A stretch of 64,000 nucleotides of DNA, from contig NZ_QFYQ01000001.1 of assembly GCF_003254475.1 (NCBI RefSeq), forward strand, positions 124,001 to 188,000, given 5' to 3'. The DNA is from Phenylobacterium soli. GTDB taxonomy: Bacteria > Pseudomonadota > Alphaproteobacteria > Caulobacterales > Caulobacteraceae. Within the stretch, counting starts at the first letter, position 1; the number at the start of each line of letters is the position of its first letter. The position numbers were made by a program, and so were the translations under genes. The notes under the pieces are model-generated. The model worked only from the letters and a program-made list of their open reading frames with translations, had not been told where the DNA came from and did no database searches. Shown here piece after piece: positions 44,421-54,178 of the stretch.

Positions 44421-46547
44421 CTACTTCGCGCCGGCGGCGGTCTTGGCGCCGGCGGCCGGGATCGGCAGGGGCTCGCCCTTGGCCTGGCTGATCAGGAAGG
44501 CGCGCACGTCCTCCACGTCCTGCGGCTTCAGGAACCGCGAGAAGCTGACCATGCCGTTGTGGGCCCGCACGCCCTGGATCACCACCGAGTTGAAGTTGTC
44601 GGCCGTGGTGATCATCGGCGAGCGCTTCAGGTCCGGCAGCCAGGAGCCGGTGGCGTTGGCGCCGTGGCAGACCTGGCAGTTGTTGTTGAAGACGACGTAG
44701 CCGTGGGACTTGTCGCCCGTGGTGGTGACGCCGGTCAGGTCGAGCGGCGGCAGCTGGGCGATCTTGAACTCCGGAGCCTGGGCCTTGGCGCCGAGCTTGA
44801 AGACCAGCAGGCGGCCCGGCAGGCGCGGACGCGTCGGCAGCAGCGAGGGGGCCGAGACCTGGCCGCCGCCGCCGGCGCCGACCATCAGGGCCACGTACTG
44901 CTCGCCGTTCAGCTCGTAGGTCATCGGCGCGGCGATCACGCCGTTGCCCGTCGGATAGGACCAGAGCTGTTTCCCGTTGGCCGCGTCGTAGGCGTAGAAC
45001 TGGCCCTCGGCCGCGCCCTGGAAGACCAGGCCGGGCGTCGCCAGGATGCCGGCGTTCCAGAAGTAGGGATGCTGCACGCTCCAGGCCGGCTTCTGGTTCA
45101 CCGGATCCCAGGCGATCAGGGCGCCCTTGAGGTTGGCGGCGAACTGCTTGGCCTGCTCGGGCGTCATGTTGCCGGCGTTGGCCAGCAGGTTGACGCCGAG
45201 GTTCCAGCCGCCCGGCTTGTAGACGAAGTTCGGATCCGCCGCGTAGGCGAAGGGCATCGACTGGGCCGGGATGTAAACGAGGTTCGTCTTCGGGCTGTAG
45301 GCCATCGGGTGCCAGTTGTGGGCGCCCAGCGGGGCCGGCATCTGCAGCTCGGGGCCGTCCTTGTAGCGGGCCGCCGGGTTCTCAACCGGACGGCCGGTCT
45401 TGATGTCGATCTCCTTGGCCCAGGTGACCGGCACATAGGGCTTGGCCGAGATCAGCTGACCGTTGGTGCGGTCGATCACGTAGAAGAAGCCGTTCTTCGG
45501 CGCCTGCATCAGCACCTTGCGCGGCTGGCCGCCGATGTTGAGGTCGGCGAGGGTGATCTGCTGGACGGCCGAGTAGTCCCAGCTCTCGCCCGGGTTCACC
45601 TGGTAGTGCCAGACGTACTCGCCGGTGTCGGCCTTCACGGCGACGATCGAGGAGACGAACAGGTTGTCGCCCTTGCCGCCGGAGCGCTCCTCCTGGTTCC
45701 AGGGGGTGCCGTTGTCGACGCCGAAGTAGATCATGTCGAGGGCCGGGTCGTAGGCGATGGCGTCCCAGACGGTGCCGCCGCCGCCGACCAGCTTCCACTT
45801 GCCTTCCGGCCAGGTGACCGCGGCCTTGTCCTTCAGCACCTTGTCCGAGGGCTCGCCGTCCGGTTTCCCGTCGGGGCTGGGGATGGTGTAGAAGCGCCAG
45901 GCCTTCTTGCCGGTGGCCGCGTCATAGGCGGTGATGTAGCCGCGCACGCCGTACTCGGCGCCCGAGTTGCCGATCAGCACCTTGTCCTTCACGACGCGCG
46001 GCGCCTGGGTGATGGTGAAGGGCTTGGCCGGGTCGGTGGTCTGCACCGACCAGACGACGTGCCCGTCCTTGGCGTCCAGCGCGATCAGGCGGCCGTCGAG
46101 GGCGCCGACATAGACCTTGCCCTTCCAGACGGCGACGCCGCGGTTGACCACGTCGCAGCAGGCGTCGAAGCCCTTCCGGCCGTCGACCTTGGGATCGTAG
46201 GACCAGAGCAGTTTGCCGCTGGCGGCGTCGAAGGCGTAGACCTTGGACCAGGCGGTGGTGGTGTAGAGCACCCCGTCGACCATCAGGGGCGTCGCCTCCT
46301 GGCCGCGGTCGGTGTCGAACTGGGCGTACCAGGCCAGGCCCAGCTGTCCCACGTTGGAGGCGTTGATCTTGTCGAGCGGCGAATAGCGCTGCTCGGAGTA
46401 GCCCTTGCCGTAGCTGACCCATTCGCCGTTGGTGTCGGCCGCGGCGATCCGCGCTCCGTCCACGTTCCCGGGCCCCTTGGCCGCCTTCTGGCAGGCCACC
46501 AGGCCCACCGCGAGGGCCAGAGCCAATCCAAGCTTGATCACGCGCAT
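44421..46547 (-). CDS. PQQ-dependent quinohemoprotein alcohol dehydrogenase
   Basis: A 708-aa periplasmic enzyme. The N-terminus has a possible lipobox (LVAC, Cys19). The eight-bladed propeller has the adjacent Cys130-Cys131 pair that caps PQQ, Glu198 and Asn279 as metal ligands, and catalytic Asp324 in GESWDYSAVQQ. The residue two places later is Ser326, not Asp, so calcium rather than a lanthanide is predicted. A C-terminal cytochrome c domain has NCQVCHG (CxxCH). It oxidises an alcohol and passes electrons through its own haem. No PQQ biosynthesis or cytochrome partner genes are nearby. Confidence 0.94.
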   Translation of the reverse strand: MRVIKLGLALALAVGLVACQKAAKGPGNVDGARIAAADTNGEWVSYGKGYSEQRYSPLDKINASNVGQLGLAWYAQFDTDRGQEATPLMVDGVLYTTTAWSKVYAFDAASGKLLWSYDPKVDGRKGFDACCDVVNRGVAVWKGKVYVGALDGRLIALDAKDGHVVWSVQTTDPAKPFTITQAPRVVKDKVLIGNSGAEYGVRGYITAYDAATGKKAWRFYTIPSPDGKPDGEPSDKVLKDKAAVTWPEGKWKLVGGGGTVWDAIAYDPALDMIYFGVDNGTPWNQEERSGGKGDNLFVSSIVAVKADTGEYVWHYQVNPGESWDYSAVQQITLADLNIGGQPRKVLMQAPKNGFFYVIDRTNGQLISAKPYVPVTWAKEIDIKTGRPVENPAARYKDGPELQMPAPLGAHNWHPMAYSPKTNLVYIPAQSMPFAYAADPNFVYKPGGWNLGVNLLANAGNMTPEQAKQFAANLKGALIAWDPVNQKPAWSVQHPYFWNAGILATPGLVFQGAAEGQFYAYDAANGKQLWSYPTGNGVIAAPMTYELNGEQYVALMVGAGGGGQVSAPSLLPTRPRLPGRLLVFKLGAKAQAPEFKIAQLPPLDLTGVTTTGDKSHGYVVFNNNCQVCHGANATGSWLPDLKRSPMITTADNFNSVVIQGVRAHNGMVSFSRFLKPQDVEDVRAFLISQAKGEPLPIPAAGAKTAAGAK

Positions 46548-46588
46548 GTCGACGCCTCCCCGATCCTATGATGGACCTTGGGCGGCAG

Positions 46589-47680
46589 TTACGCTCGGAC
46601 AGGCGCGCCGGGCAAGCGGTCCGCAGCGTCAACCACGAGCGCGGCGATGCGATCGGCGGTCGCGGAGAGGTCGGCCGGGGCGACGCCCGCCATGTCGATG
46701 TCGGCCAGGCGCGGGTGCTCGTCCCTGCGGCTGGAGCGCCGGTAGGCGGGGTCGTAATGCAGCTCGATGAGGGCCGCGGCCAGGGCTTCGAAGTCGCCAG
46801 CCTCGGCGAGGCCGCGCCATTCGGCGAGGCGCTTGCGGCCCGGCCGGTCGGGCACGCGGGCCAGGAGGTCGTCGAGGGCGGCGCGGTCCTGGGTGATCTC
46901 GCGGTAGGCCGACAACAGGTAGCGGGCGCGGGCCTCGGCCGGCGCCGAGACCTCGATGCGCGGCGCCGCCTCCATCAACTTCCAGAGCGCCGGCGGCAGG
47001 ACCCGCTCGCCGATCTTCGAGGATTCCGCCTCGACCAGCACGGGGCGGGCGGGATCGAGGCCCTCGAGCGCGCCGAGGAGCCGGCTCTCGAACATCTTCT
47101 GGCTGGGCTGGGGCACGCCCGGCAGGCCGCCGAACAGCGAGCCGCGGTGGGCCGCCAGGCCCTCGAGGTCCAGCACCTGGACGCCGCGCCGGGCGACGAG
47201 GCCGAGGAGCTCTGTCTTGCCGCAGCCGGTAGCCCCGTCGAGCAGCACGAGGCGGTGCGGCAGGGCGCGGTCGTAGAGCTCGGCCGAGACGCGCCGGCGG
47301 TAGGTCTTGTAGCCGCCTTTGAGCAGGCCGGTGCGCCAGCCCACGGAATCGAGGATCACCGCCATGGCGTTGGACCGCTGGCCGCCCCGCCAGCAGTAGA
47401 CGAGCGGGCGGAAGGCGCCGTCCCGGTCGGCCAGGACAGTCTCCAGATAGCTCGCCACGTTGCGCGCGATGTAGGCCGCGCCGATCCGGCGGGCCTTGAA
47501 GCGGCTCTCCTGGACGTAGATCGTGCCGACCTCGGCGCGCTCCTCGTTGGAGAGCACCGGCAGGTTCACCGCGCCCGGGGCGTGGTCCTCGGCGAACTCG
47601 CCCGGGCTGCGCACGTCGATGATCATGTCGAACCGCGAAAGCGTCCCCGGATCCGCCGTCTCAACCACCTCGATCGTCAC
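46589..47680 (-). CDS. mnmH: tRNA 2-selenouridine synthase
   Basis: A 363-aa protein with a rhodanese domain and a P-loop domain. The rhodanese active-site Cys96 lies in YCWRGGQRS, and the Walker A motif GATGCGKT is at residues 149-156. MnmH (SelU) replaces the 2-thio group of the wobble uridine in mnm5s2U tRNAs with selenium, using selenophosphate, with geranylated tRNA as intermediate. It is divergent from selD with only 41 bp between the starts, which gives a shared promoter region and a matching supply of substrate. Confidence 0.95.
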   Translation of the reverse strand: MTIEVVETADPGTLSRFDMIIDVRSPGEFAEDHAPGAVNLPVLSNEERAEVGTIYVQESRFKARRIGAAYIARNVASYLETVLADRDGAFRPLVYCWRGGQRSNAMAVILDSVGWRTGLLKGGYKTYRRRVSAELYDRALPHRLVLLDGATGCGKTELLGLVARRGVQVLDLEGLAAHRGSLFGGLPGVPQPSQKMFESRLLGALEGLDPARPVLVEAESSKIGERVLPPALWKLMEAAPRIEVSAPAEARARYLLSAYREITQDRAALDDLLARVPDRPGRKRLAEWRGLAEAGDFEALAAALIELHYDPAYRRSSRRDEHPRLADIDMAGVAPADLSATADRIAALVVDAADRLPGAPVRA

Positions 47681-47709
47681 GCGCCGTCGCCTCCCGCACT
47701 CGCGGTCCT

Positions 47710-47715
47710 TATACT
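47710..47715 (+). promoter_or_regulatory. possible -10 element for selD
   Basis: TATACT lies only 7 bp before the selD ATG in the 41-bp divergent gap. If used, the selD message would have almost no leader, and no Shine-Dalgarno is seen there. Matching -35 not evident. Confidence 0.25.
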
Positions 47716-47721
47716 GGAATT

Positions 47722-48795
47722 ATGAGCCCGCTCGACCAAAGCCCCGCATCGCCCGACGCCGTCCGCCTGACCTCCCTGGCCCACGGCGGCGGCTGCGGCT
47801 GCAAGATCGCCCCGGCCGTGCTGCAGGACATCCTGAAGGGCATGCCGGCGGCGGCCGCCTTCCCCGACCTGATGGTCGGCACGGAGACCTCGGACGACGC
47901 CGCGGCCTGGCGGCTGAACGAGAGCCAGGTGCTGGTGGCGACCACCGACTTCTTCATGCCGGTGGTCGACGATCCCTTCGACTTCGGCCGCATCGCCGCG
48001 ACCAACGCCCTCTCGGACGTCTACGCCATGGGGGCGAGGCCGATCCTCGCCCTGGCGATCGTCGGCATGCCGATCGGCAAGCTCTCCACCGAGACCATCG
48101 GCCAGATCCTCGCCGGCGGGGCGAGCGTCTGCGCCGCGGCCGGCGTGCCGGTGGCGGGCGGCCACTCGATCGACAGCGTCGAGCCGATCTATGGCCTGGT
48201 GGCGCTCGGCCTCGTCCATCCGGACCGGCTGCTGACCAACCGCACGGCCAGGGCCGGCGACGTGCTGATCCTCACCAAGGGCCTGGGCGTCGGCGTCCTC
48301 TCGGCGGCCTTCAAGCAGGAGAAGATCGCGCCGGAGGGCTATGCGGCGCTGATCGACTCCACGACCCAGCTCAACGTCCTCGGGGCCGAGCTCGGCGAGA
48401 CCCACGGCGTGCACGCGGTGACCGACGTGACCGGCTTCGGCCTGCTCGGCCATACGCTGGAGATGTGCCGCGGCGCGGGCCTGACGGCCGAGATCGAGGC
48501 GTCGGCGCCGGTGATCCTGCCGACCGTCGAGGCGCTGGCCAGGGACGGGGTGCGCACCGGCGCCTCGGGCCGGAACTGGGCGAGCTACGGCGCGGCGGTC
48601 CGCCTGCCGGCGGACCTGGCGGACTGGCGGCGCGACCTGCTCACCGACCCGCAGACCAGCGGCGGCCTGCTGATCGCCGTCGATCCGGCCCACGCCGAGC
48701 AGGTGCTGACGCTCGCCCGCGCGCGGGGGTTCGACAAGGCCGCGGTGGTCGGCCGCTTCCGCGAAGGACCGCCCGAGGTCCGCGTTCTCGCCTGA
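47722..48795 (+). CDS. selD: selenide, water dikinase SelD
   Basis: A 357-aa enzyme that makes selenophosphate from selenide and ATP. The catalytic glycine-rich loop reads GGGCGCKIAP with Cys25, Cys27 and Lys28, corresponding to Cys17/Cys19/Lys20 of Escherichia coli; the codon is TGC, so it is a cysteine and not a selenocysteine form. Further ATP-binding blocks are TDFFMPVVDDPFDFGRIAATNALSD and GHSIDSVEPIYGL. It is divergent from mnmH. No selA or selB is in the window, so selenium use for tRNA is the role that can be supported here. Confidence 0.96.
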   Translation: MSPLDQSPASPDAVRLTSLAHGGGCGCKIAPAVLQDILKGMPAAAAFPDLMVGTETSDDAAAWRLNESQVLVATTDFFMPVVDDPFDFGRIAATNALSDVYAMGARPILALAIVGMPIGKLSTETIGQILAGGASVCAAAGVPVAGGHSIDSVEPIYGLVALGLVHPDRLLTNRTARAGDVLILTKGLGVGVLSAAFKQEKIAPEGYAALIDSTTQLNVLGAELGETHGVHAVTDVTGFGLLGHTLEMCRGAGLTAEIEASAPVILPTVEALARDGVRTGASGRNWASYGAAVRLPADLADWRRDLLTDPQTSGGLLIAVDPAHAEQVLTLARARGFDKAAVVGRFREGPPEVRVLA

Positions 48796-48815
48796 TCGGC
48801 CCACGGAGACTCCCG

Positions 48816-49319
48816 ATGCGAAGCCTGGCCCTGACGCTTCTCCTCGCCGCCGCGGCGGCGCCGGCCGCCGCCTGGGCCGGCCCTGTCCACCCGGGCGAGC
48901 AGCGGGGCCTTGGCCTGATCGCGCCGGACGTGCCGCCGCTGCTGAAGGAGGCGCGGGCCAACCCGTACGCCCTGCCGGCGGATGTCAGCTGCCCGGCCCT
49001 GCTCGACCAGATCGCCGCCCTCGACGCCACCCTCGGCCCGGACCTCGATGCGCCCCAGGCGAGGAAGGACAACGATCTCGTCATGGCCGGGGTGCGATCG
49101 GTGCTGCCCTACGGCGGGGTGGTGCGGTTCGTCACCGGGGCCGGCCGCAAGGAGAAGCAGATGGTCGACGCCGCCCTCGCCGGCTGGGAGCGGCGCGGGT
49201 TCCTGAAGGGCACGGCGCGGATGATGGGCTGCGCCGTCTTCGGCCAGCCGGAGAACCCGGCGCTCGCCCACGCCTACCCGCCAGCCGCGAAACCGGCCGA
49301 ACAACCCGCGCCGCGTTAA
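48816..49319 (+). CDS. hypothetical secreted protein
   Basis: A 167-aa protein with signal peptide MRSLALTLLLAAAAAPAAAWA and ACGGAGA upstream of the ATG. The mature part contains YALPADVSCPALLDQIAALDATLGPD and later FVTGAGRKEKQMVDAALAGWERRGFLKGTARMMGC. The two cysteines may form a disulfide. I do not recognise the family, although similar proteins with a central PYGGVVRFVTGA segment seem common in related bacteria. It follows selD by 20 bp. Confidence 0.7.
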   Translation: MRSLALTLLLAAAAAPAAAWAGPVHPGEQRGLGLIAPDVPPLLKEARANPYALPADVSCPALLDQIAALDATLGPDLDAPQARKDNDLVMAGVRSVLPYGGVVRFVTGAGRKEKQMVDAALAGWERRGFLKGTARMMGCAVFGQPENPALAHAYPPAAKPAEQPAPR

Positions 49320-49432
49320 CCCCTGACTCAGGCTTCCGAAACCCCGCCTTTACCCCTGGGCTGTATCAAATCGAGCCACAAAGAGGCCCGTCCGTTCGAG
49401 GCGGGGCCCGGTTCGATGTGGGTGTTTTCGCT

Positions 49433-50917
<1,485 letters not shown>

Positions 50918-51003
50918 CCACTTGGCCGTTAGGCTGGCGCGACCTTAATCTCTGGGTTGCGGCGGACGTCCGTCGCCGGTCTGCAGTCGGGGCGGGGGAT
51001 CGG

Positions 51004-52467
51004 ATGCGCAAGACGGGATGGGTGCTGGCGGCCCAGATGCTGGCGGGCTGCATGCTGGCAGGCCTGACGGCGCCGCACGCCACGGCGGCCGACTGGGCGC
51101 CGGCCACCAAGAGCAACATCGGCGACCGCTACGACGTCGACCTCGACACCGTGACCCGCAACGGCGACATCGCCCGCTCCTGGGTGCGCGAGACCCTGCA
51201 GCGGCCGATGCGCGACGAGCGCACGGGAAAGACCTTCGTCCAGACGGTCGCCGAGCGTTTCGACGACTGCGTCCGCCGCCGCTACGCGACGGGGAGCTTC
51301 GTGCATCATGACGCCCGCGGCGGCGATGCCGGCAGCGGGGCGGGTTCGTCGTCCGCCTGGCAGGAGATCGTGCCGGGTTCGGTCGCCGAGGGCATCTGGT
51401 CGACGGTGTGCGCCATCTCCTCCCCGCCGAGCGACAAGGCGTTCATGGACGCCGCCGACGAAGGGACCTGGACGGACCTCGGGATCTCGAAAGACCGGAC
51501 GTTCCACATCAATCTGCGCCTCGACAAGGTGATGAAGATCGACGACCGGCTCGTGCTGGCCCTGACGCGGACCGACTACGCCGAGCCCGTCTGGATGGGC
51601 GGCCTGCCCGTGCGCTATGTGATCGCGGCCGAGGCGATCGACTGCTCCACCGGCGCTTCGGGCGCCCTGGGCGGCGACTTCTACCTGTCCCGCAAGGTGC
51701 GCGTGGCGGCCAAGCGGATCGCCCTGGAAAAGGTGAAGCTGGAGCCGGCGACGCCAGGCAGCTTCATCGCCAACAACCTCAAGCTCATCTGCAATTCGGC
51801 GCGGGCGTCGGAGGCGGCCGACGAAGGCCGCGGCGACAGCCTCTCCGTGGGCACCGCCTGGGGCGTCGACAAGGGCTATCTGGTCACCGCCAGCCACGTG
51901 GTCCACGGCGGCAGCGCCATCGAGGTCTACGACAACGGCGAGAAGGTGGGCGATGCGCAGCTCGTCGCCGAGGACGCCACCAACGACCTGGCGATCCTCA
52001 AGTACAAGCCGGCGCGGCCCGGCAAGCTCACCATCCTGCCGCTCGCGCCGCACACCCCGGGCCTGGGGCGCAGCGTCTTCGTGCTCGGCTATCCGGCCCC
52101 GGACGCGCTCGGCCAGAAGATCAAGATGACCGCCGGCCAGGTCAGCAGCACCGCCGGCTACCAGGACGACCCGCGCGAGATCCAGATCTCGGTCCCCATC
52201 CAGCAGGGCAATTCCGGCGGGCCGGTCATCACCTGGGACGGCACCGTAGTGGGCGTCGTCGAGTGGAAGCTGATCGGCTTCGGCAAGGACGATAAGGGTC
52301 CCGCCCCGGAGATGATCAACTACGCGCTCAAGGCCTCCTACGTGCGCGCTATGCTCGAGGAGCTGCCGGACCTGTCGAACTATGCGCCGGTGAGCCCCGG
52401 GGCCAGCCACGATCAGATGGTGGCCGCCGCCCGCAAGGCGGTGTTCATGGTGGTGGTGAGCCCTTGA
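51004..52467 (+). CDS. trypsin-like serine protease with surface-adhesin-E-like N-terminal part
   Basis: A 487-aa exported protein. A lipobox-like LAGC (Cys16) lies early, but a signal peptidase I site near ATA-A (about residue 28) is also possible. Residues about 30-240 contain two beta-rich segments (DWAPATKSNIGDRYDVDLDTV; and TWTDLGISKDRTFHINLRLDK), which resemble surface-adhesin-E-like domains. The protease domain has the triad His298 (TASHVVHGG), Asp328 (ATNDLAIL) and Ser404 (GNSGGPV), so it should be active. It has no PDZ domain. Substrate unknown. Confidence 0.87.
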   Translation: MRKTGWVLAAQMLAGCMLAGLTAPHATAADWAPATKSNIGDRYDVDLDTVTRNGDIARSWVRETLQRPMRDERTGKTFVQTVAERFDDCVRRRYATGSFVHHDARGGDAGSGAGSSSAWQEIVPGSVAEGIWSTVCAISSPPSDKAFMDAADEGTWTDLGISKDRTFHINLRLDKVMKIDDRLVLALTRTDYAEPVWMGGLPVRYVIAAEAIDCSTGASGALGGDFYLSRKVRVAAKRIALEKVKLEPATPGSFIANNLKLICNSARASEAADEGRGDSLSVGTAWGVDKGYLVTASHVVHGGSAIEVYDNGEKVGDAQLVAEDATNDLAILKYKPARPGKLTILPLAPHTPGLGRSVFVLGYPAPDALGQKIKMTAGQVSSTAGYQDDPREIQISVPIQQGNSGGPVITWDGTVVGVVEWKLIGFGKDDKGPAPEMINYALKASYVRAMLEELPDLSNYAPVSPGASHDQMVAAARKAVFMVVVSP

Positions 52468-52531
52468 GGGATACACACGCTTGACGTGCAGTCAGGCTCA
52501 TGATCGCCTTGCTGCCGAAGTGGAGACGGCG

Positions 52532-52720
52532 ATGAAGCACCGCAGGGCGCGCTGGATGGTGGCCATAGGCCTGCTGCTGATCACGGCGGCCATGATCCTG
52601 CACCACGAGGGACCGGCGGCGCTTCGGAACGATGGCCTGTTCGGCTTCCTGATCGGCGTCGGCATGGCGCTGGAGCTGCTCGGCGTCGTGGAGCTCGAGA
52701 AGGCGAGGCGCGCCGATTAG
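52532..52720 (+). CDS. small two-helix membrane protein
   Basis: A 62-aa protein with GGAGACGGCG before its ATG. Two hydrophobic segments are visible (WMVAIGLLLITAAMILHH and GLFGFLIGVGMALELLGVV) with a basic N-terminus MKHRRAR and a basic C-terminal tail. No family recognised. Its stop overlaps the stop of the opposing basic protein. Confidence 0.6.
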   Translation: MKHRRARWMVAIGLLLITAAMILHHEGPAALRNDGLFGFLIGVGMALELLGVVELEKARRAD

Positions 52721-53022
52721 CCCTCGCGCTTGCGGCGGAACGGCCGGCGCTTCAGCTCCTTCTTCTCGCCCTTGGCCTTGGCGGCGATTTCCTTGAGCTT
52801 CACGGCCTGCATGGCCGACAGCGCCTCGCCCGGCGCGCCCTTCTCGGGATCGCCGAAGGCGCGGCCATAGGTCTTCACCCGGCCCGAGACACTGTCGAGG
52901 AACTCGCCCTCCCATTCGGAGAGCTGGACGCCGGCCTTCTCGGCCATGCGCCGCGCGCGCTTGAGGGCGCCCAGCGCGGCCCGCTGGGCCTGCGCCTTCC
53001 GATCCGGCGGCTTGCGGTTCAA
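52717..53022 (-). CDS. basic hypothetical protein in the gapR operon
   Basis: A 101-aa protein from a TTG that overlaps the gapR stop (TTGA). It is rich in Lys and Arg throughout (RKAQAQRAALGALKRARRMA, KAKGEKKELKRRPFRRKR) with a central acidic-aromatic patch (LSEWEGEFLDSVSGRVKTYGRAFG). It has no signal peptide, so it is probably a cytoplasmic nucleic-acid-binding or nucleoid-associated protein. Co-expression with gapR by translational coupling is consistent with that. No family recognised. Confidence 0.65.
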   Translation of the reverse strand: MNRKPPDRKAQAQRAALGALKRARRMAEKAGVQLSEWEGEFLDSVSGRVKTYGRAFGDPEKGAPGEALSAMQAVKLKEIAAKAKGEKKELKRRPFRRKREG

Positions 53023-53285
53023 ACCTCTCCGAGCGCGGAGAGATAGAGGTCGAGCAGGGCCTCTTCCTCCTGTCGCTTGGCGCGGTCCTGCTTGCGCAGG
53101 CGGACGACCTTGCGGAGCGTCTTGACGTCGTAGCCGTTGCCCTTGGCCTCGGCGAAGACTTCCTTGATCTGCTCGGCCACCTCGGCCTTCTCGGCTTCGA
53201 GGTTCTCGATCCGCTCGATGATGCTCTTCAGCTGCGCCTGGGCGGTGGAGTTGAGAACGTCGATGTTCGAGCTGTCGTCGGCCAT
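53019..53285 (-). CDS. gapR: GapR/DUF2312 nucleoid-associated protein
   Basis: An 88-aa all-helical protein: LKSIIERIENLEAEKAEVAEQIKEVFAEAKGNGYDVKTLRKVVRLRKQD, where the end region is the DNA-binding loop. It matches DUF2312, the family of Caulobacter GapR, which forms a tetramer around overtwisted DNA ahead of replication and transcription forks and stimulates type II topoisomerases. Length is standard. The gene heads a two-gene minus-strand unit, and its upstream region carries two palindromic elements. Confidence 0.94.
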   Translation of the reverse strand: MADDSSNIDVLNSTAQAQLKSIIERIENLEAEKAEVAEQIKEVFAEAKGNGYDVKTLRKVVRLRKQDRAKRQEEEALLDLYLSALGEV

Positions 53286-53340
53286 GGCGCGGAGCCTCTT
53301 ACGAGTCGGGGGAGTTGCGGAAGCGCGCGACCCCTCGACC

Positions 53341-53377
53341 ACGATGCGAGCAGGCGACCGCCTGCTCGTTGAATCGT
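53341..53377. repeat. palindromic element A (nested inverted repeats)
   Basis: ACGAT (53341-53345) and ATCGT (53373-53377) enclose CGAGCAGGCG (53347-53356) and CGCCTGCTCG (53359-53368). It is a nearly continuous 37-bp palindrome in the 250-bp gap between gapR and folE. It would form a strong hairpin in RNA or a protein-binding site. Confidence 0.75.
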
Positions 53378-53396
53378 GCTCGAGACCCGAAAATCG

Positions 53397-53445
53397 GAAC
53401 GGGCCGCGGGCGCAAAAGTGGATGCCACTTTTGCTCGGCCCGTTC
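53397..53445. repeat. palindromic element B, REP-like
   Basis: GAACGGGCC (53397-53405) pairs with GGCCCGTTC (53437-53445), and inside it GCAAAAGTGG (53412-53421) pairs with CCACTTTTGC (53425-53434) around ATG. The CAAAAGTGG / CCACTTTTG core resembles widespread alphaproteobacterial palindromic repeats, so other copies are expected in this genome. Confidence 0.75.
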
Positions 53446-53535
53446 TAGTCGGGGGGCGCTCGGCTGTCACCGCCCGTCTGAACCTTCGCCGGTGGACAAT
53501 CGTTGAGACCCATCGACGCGGAGGGATCCGAAGCC

Positions 53536-54126
53536 ATGTCTGACGCCAAGCGCCGGCCCAGCGAAGCCGAGGCCGAGGCCGCCGTGCGCACCCTCATCGA
53601 ATGGGCCGGCGACGATCCGGACCGCGAGGGGCTGCGCGACACGCCGGGCCGGGTGGTGCGCGCCTATCGCGAGCTGTTCGCCGGCTACGAAACCGATCCG
53701 CGCGCCTACCTCGAGCGCACCTTCGACGAGGTGGGCGGCTACGACGAACTGGTGCTGCTGAGCGACATCCGGGTGGTGAGCTTTTGCGAGCATCACATGC
53801 TGCCGTTCCTCGGCAAGGCCTACGTCGCCTACCTGCCGTCCAACCGGGTGGTCGGCATCTCGAAGCTGGCGCGGGTGGTGCACGGCTTCGCGCGGCGCCT
53901 GCAGATCCAGGAGAAGCTGACCGCCGAGATCGCCGAGGCGATCCAGGACATCCTGAAGCCGAAGGGCGTCGGGGTGGTGATCGTCTCCGAGCATAGCTGC
54001 ATGACCATGCACGGGGTGAACACGCCGGGCTCCCGGCTGACCACCAGCCATCTCCTGGGCGAGGTGCGGGACGATCCCCGCACCCGGCAGGAGTTCTTCG
54101 ACCTGGTGAAGGGCGGGGTTACCTGA
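53536..54126 (+). CDS. folE: GTP cyclohydrolase I
   Basis: A 196-aa enzyme of normal length. The zinc ligands are visible in SFCEHHMLPF and SCMTMHGV, and the core includes GKAYVAYLPSNRVVGISKLARVV and EHSCMTMHG. It opens GTP to dihydroneopterin triphosphate, the first step of folate and pterin synthesis. It belongs to the zinc-dependent type IA. The gene is monocistronic apart from the EamA gene that follows after 52 bp. The palindromic elements lie upstream, between it and gapR. Confidence 0.97.
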   Translation: MSDAKRRPSEAEAEAAVRTLIEWAGDDPDREGLRDTPGRVVRAYRELFAGYETDPRAYLERTFDEVGGYDELVLLSDIRVVSFCEHHMLPFLGKAYVAYLPSNRVVGISKLARVVHGFARRLQIQEKLTAEIAEAIQDILKPKGVGVVIVSEHSCMTMHGVNTPGSRLTTSHLLGEVRDDPRTRQEFFDLVKGGVT

Positions 54127-54178
54127 TCGGCCGAACGGCCCTATCTCAACCTCTCCGGCTCTTCGGGGAGGGCCCTTC

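Noticed and set aside
47722-47802. SelD as a selenoprotein with UGA
   Set aside because: The position corresponding to the catalytic residue is TGC (Cys), and no in-frame TGA occurs.
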